Positions 1 to 5,892 of a stretch of 22,532 nucleotides of DNA are shown here, one piece after another. This stretch comes from Gemmatimonadota bacterium (GTDB taxonomy: Bacteria; Gemmatimonadota; Gemmatimonadetes; Gemmatimonadales; GWC2-71-9), in contig JAOTWK010000018.1 in NCBI GenBank assembly GCA_029862935.1, forward strand, positions 1-22,532, read 5' to 3'. How positions within the stretch are numbered: the first letter of the stretch is position 1; every line of letters starts with the position of its first letter. The notes under the pieces are model-generated. The model saw nothing but the letters and a program-made list of their open reading frames with translations. It did no database searches and had not been told where the DNA came from. The translations under genes and the position numbers were made by a program.

Positions 1-1
1 G

Positions 2-493
2 TTTGCATCGATCTTGGCCGCCAATCAGCTCGCTTCGGTGCTGCCCATCATGGAGCCGGTGTTCACTGAGGGAACGTGGGCGATCCTTCTGGTCACGACC
101 ATTGGCATCCTGCTGTCTGCGACACCGCTCAAGAACGTGCCGGGCACTGAGCCGCTCGCCATGGGGCTCGTCTACATCTACATGACCATGCTCGGGGCGG
201 GCGCCGATCTGCGAAGCATTGGCGGTGCGCAGTGGTTTCTGATCGCGGGCTTTGTGTGCATTACGGTGCACCTCGTGTTCATCGTCATTGGGGCCAAGCT
301 CTTCAAGCTCGACGTGAGCATGGCCGCGGTATCGAGTGTGGCTGCGGTGGGTGGGGCGGCCTCGGCTCCGGTCGCGGCGGGCTACCACCGCGAGGAACTG
401 GTGCCCATCTCGATCATGCTGGCACTGATCGGCTACGCGCTGGGGAATTACCTGGGGGTGGCGACGGCGTACTTGTGTAACCTGCTGGTGTGA
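2..493 (+). CDS. DUF819 family membrane protein, C-terminal part
   Basis: The reading frame is open to the left edge, so only about the last 163 residues are seen; the TTG at 14 is probably internal. The segment is very hydrophobic, with about four to five membrane spans. It shows the glycine/alanine-rich late part typical of DUF819 proteins: a GADLRSIGGA stretch, then a span, then a SVAAVGGAASAPVAAGYHR segment and a final helix ending in NLLV. DUF819 proteins are polytopic inner-membrane proteins that resemble transporters; their substrate is not established. The gene runs toward the minus-strand block and ends just before a convergent hairpin, so it is unlikely to share a transcript with the nos genes. 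Family assignment is fairly secure; the function is unknown. Confidence 0.8.
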   Translation, partial: FASILAANQLASVLPIMEPVFTEGTWAILLVTTIGILLSATPLKNVPGTEPLAMGLVYIYMTMLGAGADLRSIGGAQWFLIAGFVCITVHLVFIVIGAKLFKLDVSMAAVSSVAAVGGAASAPVAAGYHREELVPISIMLALIGYALGNYLGVATAYLCNLLV

Positions 494-501
494 GTGTCGT
501 T

Positions 502-527
502 CCCGGTCCGCCGCCGCGCGGACCGGG
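502..527. terminator. Convergent bidirectional hairpin
   Basis: A perfect 10-bp inverted repeat (CCCGGTCCGC / GCGGACCGGG) with a 6-nt loop starts 8 bases after the DUF819 stop. It lies just beyond the end of the opposite-strand SnoaL-like gene at 543. There is no clear T-tract on either side, so intrinsic termination is likely but not textbook. Confidence 0.6.
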
Positions 528-542
528 CTCGCAGGAACCGCG

Positions 543-902
543 CTACGCGGCCAGCGGTGTGGGATCGATGTAGATCAGGTATTCGCGGATCTTGTCTCCC
601 CGCATCTTGAAGCAGTTCATGAATGGGAGGGTCACCGTCGAGCCGTCGTGACGCTCGTAGTGCACTTGCCCCTGCACGAACACCACCTCTCCTGCTACCC
701 ACCTCCCCTCCAGGGTGTGGCTCAGTCCCTTGAACATGGAGAAGAATCCCGCAACCGCTTCTCGAATGGCTTTCTTTCCATCGGACGGAGGGTTGCTGCC
801 GTACCGGAACACCGCGTCATCCGTAACGAAGGACACGAAGGTGTCAGGATCCATCGCGTCGATGGACGCAAACAAGTCGTCGATCCATTGGGGTTGGCTC
901 AT
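543..902 (-). CDS. SnoaL/NTF2-like fold protein
   Basis: This 119-residue soluble protein has the outline of the SnoaL-like/nuclear transport factor 2 family. There is an N-terminal helix (WIDDLFASIDAMDPDTF), a FVTDDAVFRYGS strand-turn, then alternating strands ending in NCFKMRGDKIREYLIYIDP. These are small cone-shaped alpha+beta folds that bind hydrophobic ligands or act as isomerases, hydrolases or unknown enzymes; the substrate cannot be read from sequence. An AGGAG sequence lies only two to three bases before the ATG, a short spacing. It is the last minus-strand gene in this block, separated from copD-like by about 115 bases, so it probably has its own promoter. No link to denitrification is evident. 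Confidence 0.75.
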   Translation of the reverse strand: MSQPQWIDDLFASIDAMDPDTFVSFVTDDAVFRYGSNPPSDGKKAIREAVAGFFSMFKGLSHTLEGRWVAGEVVFVQGQVHYERHDGSTVTLPFMNCFKMRGDKIREYLIYIDPTPLAA

Positions 903-1017
903 TGCTCCTCGCGACGCCTCAGGGCGCTACAGTAATGGGTCTCCTGTGATGGCGGCGGAACCTAGCGGCACCGCTGGCGATTCGCCATCGCCGCGCCGGC
1001 CGCGACAATCAGACGGG

Positions 1018-1464
1018 TCAGAAGATCCCGCCCGTCCGCAACCCGACACCCATCACCACGAACAGCACGCTCAAGATGGTGACCGCGACGATGTGCCACG
1101 CCAGTGTCTTGAGATTGTCAGGGCCGAGCGACGGGAGGAGACGCAACCGCGCATGCATGGCGAGCGCGAGCGTTGCCACGAGAAGCATGAGCTTGACGAA
1201 GATGTAGGTCGAGACGAAAGAGTCGAACGCGAACCACGAACCGAAATCGGGGAGTCGGCGGAACGCGAGCCATAAACCGGTCACGACCTGAAGGACGAGG
1301 GCTGGGATCCCCAACCGTTCGAACCCACCTTCGAACTCCTCCACGATCTTCGGGTCGCGCGCGCGCAAGGCACGGGGAAGCACCGTGAGCGTCAGCACCA
1401 GGTGCCCACCAGTCCAGATCGTGGCCCCGAGCACATGTAGCAGGATCAAGAGTGTCAGTGACAT
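1018..1464 (-). CDS. CopD-like membrane protein
   Basis: The ATG at 1464 is chosen because the four-span protein begins there (MSLTLLILLHVLGATIWTGG) and a GAGAGG sequence lies about 12 bases upstream. A longer frame to 1575 would overlap the hemerythrin gene and add a non-membrane tail. The 148-residue product has four predicted spans with conserved-looking His10, Trp17, His21 and a second-span glycine pattern. This resembles the CopD/copper-resistance family of inner-membrane proteins, thought to move or bind copper. It lies 49 bases downstream of the hemerythrin gene and in line with nosZ-nosY. Since NosZ carries CuA and CuZ and no nosL is present here, a copper-supply role is attractive but inferred. 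A haem-binding membrane protein of similar shape is the main alternative. Confidence 0.65.
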   Translation of the reverse strand: MSLTLLILLHVLGATIWTGGHLVLTLTVLPRALRARDPKIVEEFEGGFERLGIPALVLQVVTGLWLAFRRLPDFGSWFAFDSFVSTYIFVKLMLLVATLALAMHARLRLLPSLGPDNLKTLAWHIVAVTILSVLFVVMGVGLRTGGIF

Positions 1465-1513
1465 TCGCCTGGCAAACCTCTCGCGCGTTGTGACCGTGAA
1501 GCGGCGCCTCTCA

Positions 1514-2065
1514 TCAAGCGATCTCGCGCTCGAGTGCCTCAGCGAGTGCGACGTACTTGGCATGGACAGACGCACGAACGGCTTCGGGTTCCACCTGATC
1601 GAAGGCCGCGATCACCGAGTCGTGCTTGCCGCGCGGGATCGCCTGCTCGGCCATGGGAAAGAGGATCTGGTCCTCTTTCGCAATGTGCTGGCGCAAGAGC
1701 GCAGCATACCCTCGTGCGGCAGTGGCCACCTGGGACACGGCAGCAGTGTCGCCACGCTCCCAGCGCTGAGCTGCTTCACGAATTGCCCGCGTGTACGCAC
1801 GCGCCCGCTCGTGTTCCGACAGCATCACGGCGATCGGCCCAGCCTCGCGCGGCACGCCTGCCGCGGCCATGGCTTCGAACAACACGCCTTCTTCTTTGTG
1901 ATGATGCGAGCCGTCCGCGAACTCCTTGATGAAGTCCGCCGCCTCGAGGAACATCCCAGGACGGACTGCCTCTCCGCGCTCCGCCTTCGCCACCGCCGCC
2001 TCGAGCACGCTCAGCACTCGCTCGATCACACGGTGCTCATCCATCAGGATCTTGGTCGCTTTCAT
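1514..2065 (-). CDS. Hemerythrin HHE-domain protein
   Basis: The start at 2065 is supported by AGAGGTG seven bases upstream. The 183-residue product is an all-helical hemerythrin-like (HHE cation-binding) protein with the expected metal ligands in order: His11 in MDEHRVI, the cluster His54-His56 with Glu59 (HHHKEEGVLF), His85 in LSEHERAR, and His127/Glu131 in LLRQHIAKEDQILFPMAE. Such proteins bind a non-haem di-iron centre and have roles in O2 or NO sensing, Fe-S repair (the YtfE/RIC relatives) or iron handling. There is no signal peptide, so it should be cytoplasmic. It lies 47 bases after nosY on the same strand, which suggests it is expressed with the nos genes and may deal with NO or oxygen stress. 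That role is inference. Confidence 0.85.
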   Translation of the reverse strand: MKATKILMDEHRVIERVLSVLEAAVAKAERGEAVRPGMFLEAADFIKEFADGSHHHKEEGVLFEAMAAAGVPREAGPIAVMLSEHERARAYTRAIREAAQRWERGDTAAVSQVATAARGYAALLRQHIAKEDQILFPMAEQAIPRGKHDSVIAAFDQVEPEAVRASVHAKYVALAEALEREIA

Positions 2066-2112
2066 TCCAACACCTCTGTTACGGGGCTCGACTCCTCGAG
2101 TCCGTCGCTTGC

Positions 2113-2934
2113 TTACACGCGGCTGCGGAAGAGCCTGAGGCCGATCAAACCGGGCACAACACTCCACACTACCAGCGAGAGCGCGGCCAGCACAGCTGTG
2201 CCGGTGCTTCCTAGCCGCTCCACCAGCCCCACCCCGATCGGCCCCAAGAGACTCAGATCTGGATCGAGGACGCTCATCACCCCGATGCGAAACGCTTCAA
2301 TTGGGTTCACGAACGTCCAGACCATGAGCGCACGCTGCGGCATCCCCCACCGAATCGAGACGACCATCAGCCCCAGCGTGCCCAGCGCGATGAGCAGGAA
2401 CCAGAGCACAACGCCGAACGTGAGAGCGCGGGCTCTCGACGCCGCCAGCGATGACAAGAGAAGTCCCACCGCAACGAATGCGAGTGCCAGTAGGAGAACG
2501 AACCCATACGCGATCGTCACCAACGCCAGCGGCACGCCCCGCAGCACAGCGACTGCGCCCGCCGCGCCGAATCCGATGGTCAGCGCCAGCACCATCGCCA
2601 CGTTGATACCGCCCCACTTGCCGGCATACACCTCGCCGAACGACACCGGTTGCGCGAGCAGGTACTCCAGGACGCCGCTCTCCCGCTCGTCGGCGATGCT
2701 CGCCGCCGACGGAAACAGGGCCATCAGGGGAACGAGGAACAGGGCCAGGTGCACCAACCCCGCAAATGCCTTGGCGAACCCCCGATAGCCGTAGACCATC
2801 GTGTTGCCCATGCCAAATGCGGTCAACAGTACGCCGGCAATCAGGAACAACGCGGCATACACAATGAACCACCGCGCGTGCAGCGCGGCAGCGAGCTCGC
2901 GCCTCACAAACAGGGCGGCTCGGGCTCCGGTCAT
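2113..2934 (-). CDS. nosY: NosY ABC-2 type permease
   Basis: The 273-residue protein has six predicted membrane spans. The ABC-2 permease hallmarks of NosY are visible: a short cytoplasmic N-terminus ending in a basic ARRELAAAL-type helix, a first span, and a long early loop carrying SIADERESGVLEYLLAQPVS. NosY pairs with the ATPase NosF, and the NosDFY complex is required to assemble the sulfide-bridged CuZ centre of N2O reductase. The ATG overlaps the nosF stop as ATGA, with GGAGG about ten bases upstream inside nosF, so the two are translationally coupled. Identification rests on both sequence style and strict nosZ-(B)-D-F-Y synteny. Confidence 0.92.
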   Translation of the reverse strand: MTGARAALFVRRELAAALHARWFIVYAALFLIAGVLLTAFGMGNTMVYGYRGFAKAFAGLVHLALFLVPLMALFPSAASIADERESGVLEYLLAQPVSFGEVYAGKWGGINVAMVLALTIGFGAAGAVAVLRGVPLALVTIAYGFVLLLALAFVAVGLLLSSLAASRARALTFGVVLWFLLIALGTLGLMVVSIRWGMPQRALMVWTFVNPIEAFRIGVMSVLDPDLSLLGPIGVGLVERLGSTGTAVLAALSLVVWSVVPGLIGLRLFRSRV

Positions 2935-3860
2935 TCCGCTCGATCCTCCGGGCCAGCGGGCCGAGTCGCGAGCAGCTGATCCATGAGATCGTGCAGGGAC
3001 GGCGCCTCAGTCCAGAAGTCCTCCACGGTAACCCCGCTCGTCCGGAGTTCCCCGAGAAGATCCACCCGCCGCGTACGCTCGATCTTGACTCCAAACGCGG
3101 ATCCGTTGCGGAGGACGGTGGTCGTCGCATACTGCGCGGCCACGTGGCGCTCGACATCACCGCGCCGATCCGGCGGGACCTGGATCCACAACGTGACGTC
3201 CGCACCCACCGCGTCCCACAATTCCCGCATGCGTCCAGCGAACGCGATGCGTCCCTCATGGAGCACCAGCAGACGATCGGCAACCGCCTCGACGTCGGCC
3301 AGGCGATGGGTTGCGAGCAGGACGGTGCGGTCGGCCGCCGTGGACCGGAGTGCCCGCAGGAACTCCCGCCGCGCGGGCGCGTCCAGATTCGCCGTGGGCT
3401 CGTCGAGCAGGAGGACGTCGACCTGCGCTCCGAGCGCCAGCCCGAGCAGCGTCTTCTGCAGCATTCCTCCACTCAGGGTCCGAACGTGCTTGTCACCATG
3501 CTCCGTTACCGCGAGGCCAAGCTCTTCGAGCTGTGCGTGGACTGCCGCGGCGTCGAGCCCTCGCAAGCGGCAGAAGAAGGCAACGATATCGCGGAGCGTT
3601 CCATCGAAGTGCGGCGGTCGTTGCGGCACGTACCCAATGGCCCGACGCGCGGCCAAGCCGCTCGTGCGGACATCGTGCCCGGCCACATCCAACTCACCGG
3701 CAAACTCCGTGAGTCCCAACAGACAGCGGATGAGCGTCGTCTTGCCAGCGCCATTCAGCCCCAGCACGGCAACCCGCTCTCCGGCACGAACATTCAGGTC
3801 GAGACCGCGCAGCACTGCCACGCCACCGTATTGCTTCGCCAGACCTCGCGCGCGAATCAT
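2931..3860 (-). CDS. nosF: NosF ABC transporter ATPase
   Basis: The ATG at 3860 is preferred over one at 3890 because it forms an ATGA overlap with the nosD stop and begins directly at MIRARGLAKQYGG, the usual start of the domain. The 309-residue protein has a complete ABC nucleotide-binding domain: Walker A GLNGAGKTT (34-42), Q-loop Gln80, signature LSGGM (129-133), Walker B with DEP (149-155) and switch His185. A C-terminal extension of about 90 residues follows, as in other NosF/CcmA-like ATPases. NosF powers NosY and, with NosD in the periplasm, supports maturation of the NosZ CuZ site. No catalytic residue appears to be missing. Confidence 0.93.
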   Translation of the reverse strand: MIRARGLAKQYGGVAVLRGLDLNVRAGERVAVLGLNGAGKTTLIRCLLGLTEFAGELDVAGHDVRTSGLAARRAIGYVPQRPPHFDGTLRDIVAFFCRLRGLDAAAVHAQLEELGLAVTEHGDKHVRTLSGGMLQKTLLGLALGAQVDVLLLDEPTANLDAPARREFLRALRSTAADRTVLLATHRLADVEAVADRLLVLHEGRIAFAGRMRELWDAVGADVTLWIQVPPDRRGDVERHVAAQYATTTVLRNGSAFGVKIERTRRVDLLGELRTSGVTVEDFWTEAPSLHDLMDQLLATRPAGPEDRAE

Positions 3861-5200
3861 GCCTGGCCCCCGAGCGGTCGTCCGAGCCACACCGCGAGCC
3901 CGGCGGCACCGCTGGCGACGCCGAACAGCATGAAGGCCGCGAATAGGGATGGTGCGGCCGGCGCATCCGTGGTGTCGATTGGCTCCGGCGCGCCTATTCG
4001 TGGCGTAGAGTCGATCACGATGGCTTCGGGTCGCAGTAGGGGGAACGCGCGGCTCAGTACGTTGAGGGACGCTGCGGCTGGGCTCAGGCTGAACACGCGG
4101 AGCGGCGCATGTTTCATCAGCAGATCGTCCGAGAGCCGCTCGAACACGAAGGGAGTATCGCCCCGGTCGTCCCCGTCCGCGTCGAACCCCTCGTATTCAC
4201 TCCAGTAGTTGCCAGCCCAGCGATTACCCAACGCCGTCCCACCACCGGTCACCGCCACCGGCGTCACATTGTCGATGAACTCGTTCTGCTCGAAGGTGTT
4301 TCGGGCCACCGAGGGAAGCATGGAGATACCGACGTCGTTGTAAGCGACCACGTTCCGTGCGAACACGTTCACCGACCGATCGCTCGACGGCGAGTTGTCG
4401 ATCGAGATGCCCACCGCGTTCTTCACCATCACGTTGCCCACCGCCCGGATGTCGTCCGAGTCCTTGAAGCCGAGCCCCCGCCCAGACGTCCCGCGAGCAT
4501 TGGCAAACACGTTTTCGCGGAAGGTGATGCCATGCGAATACATGATGAACGCGCCGACATCGTTTGCCTCGAACCGATTGCGCTCGAACACGTTTTCGTG
4601 CGAATACATGTAATGGAGACCATACCGGCTCTCCGTGACCACGTTGTCGCTCGTCGTCGTCGAATCGGAGAACCAGATGACGACATCGCGCGACTGCCAC
4701 ACCGTGTTGCCCGAGATGATCCCTCCAGGGCTATACCACAGCCGAATCCCGTCACCGCGGAGGGGAATGGGAATCGGCTTGCCCGCGATCTCGTTGTCGG
4801 CAATCACGGCGCCAGGACAGTTCTTGAGATAGATCCCGAACAACACATCTTCGAACCGGTTGCCGGCGATACGAAGGTCGGCGGCGTTTTCCGCCAGCAG
4901 TCCCGCATCTTCCGTCGACTGCACGGCTCCCGAACCGCGGACGGTGAACCCCTCGATCGTGGCAGGTGCGAGAACGGTGAGCACGATGCCCTGACGATCG
5001 CCGTCGATGATGGCACCGTCCTGGCCAAGCAGTACGACCGGATGCTCGATCTCCAGGTGCTCGCGGTAGACACCAGCCTGCACAACGATCGTGTCTCCTG
5101 GTGCAGCGGCACGGAGCGCCTCGGTGATCGACGCGTAGTCTCCGCTCGCGCCCACCGTGAGGGTCGCCTGCGCCGCCAAGAGGAGGGGTACCAGGTTCAC
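3857..5200 (-). CDS. nosD: NosD copper-site maturation protein
   Basis: The start is the GTG at 5200. It overlaps the stop of the NosB-like gene (GTGA), has purine-rich GAGAGA about ten bases upstream, and begins a short Sec signal (VNLVPLLLAAQA). The frame is open further upstream only because it runs across the preceding gene. The 447-residue product is a periplasmic right-handed parallel beta-helix of the NosD/CASH type. Repeated N-x-F/I/V turns recur roughly every 22-24 residues, e.g. NRFEDVLFGIYLKNC, NEIAG, NTVWQSRDVVIWFS and NVFANARGTSGRG. Near the end a hydrophobic segment (PSLFAAFMLFGVASG) may anchor the C-terminus in the membrane. NosD works with NosFY in CuZ assembly. The C-terminal anchor is worth noting, as many NosD proteins are simply soluble. 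Confidence 0.93.
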   Translation of the reverse strand: MNLVPLLLAAQATLTVGASGDYASITEALRAAAPGDTIVVQAGVYREHLEIEHPVVLLGQDGAIIDGDRQGIVLTVLAPATIEGFTVRGSGAVQSTEDAGLLAENAADLRIAGNRFEDVLFGIYLKNCPGAVIADNEIAGKPIPIPLRGDGIRLWYSPGGIISGNTVWQSRDVVIWFSDSTTTSDNVVTESRYGLHYMYSHENVFERNRFEANDVGAFIMYSHGITFRENVFANARGTSGRGLGFKDSDDIRAVGNVMVKNAVGISIDNSPSSDRSVNVFARNVVAYNDVGISMLPSVARNTFEQNEFIDNVTPVAVTGGGTALGNRWAGNYWSEYEGFDADGDDRGDTPFVFERLSDDLLMKHAPLRVFSLSPAAASLNVLSRAFPLLRPEAIVIDSTPRIGAPEPIDTTDAPAAPSLFAAFMLFGVASGAAGLAVWLGRPLGGQA

Positions 5201-5802
5201 GTGGAGATCTCTCGCTTCGACCGGCGCCACTCGTACAGCACGATCAGCGGTCCCAGGAATCCCGCGACACCCATGAGGATCGCACCGGCAGCCGGCCAAC
5301 TCGACACCGCGAACTGTCCGACGCTCGTATGTCCGATGAAGTTCGGAGTGAATGGAGCGATCTTCAAAGGAGCGGCCGCGTTGAGGTTGTTGCCAAACTG
5401 GTACAGCCAGTTGTGAAACACATACAGCATCACCCCCCCGAACAGCACGAAGTCCATCCATCCGAGTGCGGCGATCGCCATGCGTCCTATCAACGCCGTC
5501 AACAATGCGAAGCCGAAGAAGCGGAGAATGAAGAACGGAATGAACCGGAACTCCGGGAACTCGTCAGCGTGGATCTCCTGCATCCCGATGTAATGGTTGA
5601 GGAGATTCACCTCGCCGACATCGCCTTTCACCGTGTGCGGATAGATCTGCACCTGGAGGCCACCCGGGTACTGCGGTGCGTGCAGCGTGATCGTCCAGGT
5701 CGGCAACACGGCGGCTGGAAGCAACGCGAGCGTTGCCACCACCATGAGGACACGGCTCTTCGTGGAGAGCTGTCCCTGGAAGAAGTTCGTGAGTTTGTCC
5801 AT
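5197..5802 (-). CDS. nosB: NosB-like membrane protein of clade II nos cluster
   Basis: This 201-residue integral membrane protein has about four spans (roughly residues 18-37, 88-108, 112-130 and 160-185). A periplasmic-looking loop after the first span contains APQYPGGLQVQIYPHTVKG and LLNHYIGMQEI. Proteins of this type lie beside nosZ in clade II (Sec-dependent) nos clusters, where the gene in this slot, between nosZ and nosD, is called nosB; its biochemical role is not established. The symbol is given on synteny plus general character, not on a confirmed alignment. The His and Met in NHYIGM could be metal or haem ligands. The gene begins 90 bases after nosZ, beyond a strong hairpin, and no clear Shine-Dalgarno sequence precedes its ATG. 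Confidence 0.7.
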   Translation of the reverse strand: MDKLTNFFQGQLSTKSRVLMVVATLALLPAAVLPTWTITLHAPQYPGGLQVQIYPHTVKGDVGEVNLLNHYIGMQEIHADEFPEFRFIPFFILRFFGFALLTALIGRMAIAALGWMDFVLFGGVMLYVFHNWLYQFGNNLNAAAPLKIAPFTPNFIGHTSVGQFAVSSWPAAGAILMGVAGFLGPLIVLYEWRRSKREIST

Positions 5803-5832
5803 CGATGTTGACTGCCCGGTTGAGGATGGATT

Positions 5833-5877
5833 CCCCTCCGCCCGCCCGTCGGGGAGGAAGCTGGGCGGACGGAGGGG
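5833..5877 (-). terminator. 15-bp stem-loop between nosZ and nosB-like
   Basis: The arms at 5833-5847 and 5863-5877 pair over 15 bp around a 15-nt loop. In DNA there is one C/A mismatch, but in RNA made in the nosZ direction it becomes a G-U wobble, so the stem is complete only in the sense transcript. It begins 16 bases after the nosZ stop. No U-tract follows, so partial termination, 3'-end protection of nosZ mRNA or a processing site are all possible. Confidence 0.7.
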
Positions 5878-5892
5878 AGGTGGCCGTCCGCG

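Noticed and set aside
2066..2167. N-terminal extension of the hemerythrin protein up to 2167
   Set aside because: The added 34 residues are Arg/Cys-rich and overlap the end of nosY, and a good ribosome-binding site precedes the ATG at 2065.
1385..2788. A 467-codon + strand frame across CopD-like, hemerythrin and nosY
   Set aside because: It spans three convincing minus-strand genes and their ribosome-binding sites; its Ser/Arg/Thr-rich product is typical of antisense shadow.
2297..3472. A 391-codon minus-strand frame overlapping nosF and nosY
   Set aside because: It is out of frame with both genes, very Arg/Cys-rich, and lacks the ABC motifs found in the true frames.
4109..5416. A 435-codon + strand frame over nosD
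   Set aside because: It is antisense to nosD, whose beta-helix repeat pattern and overlapping start/stop signals are clear.
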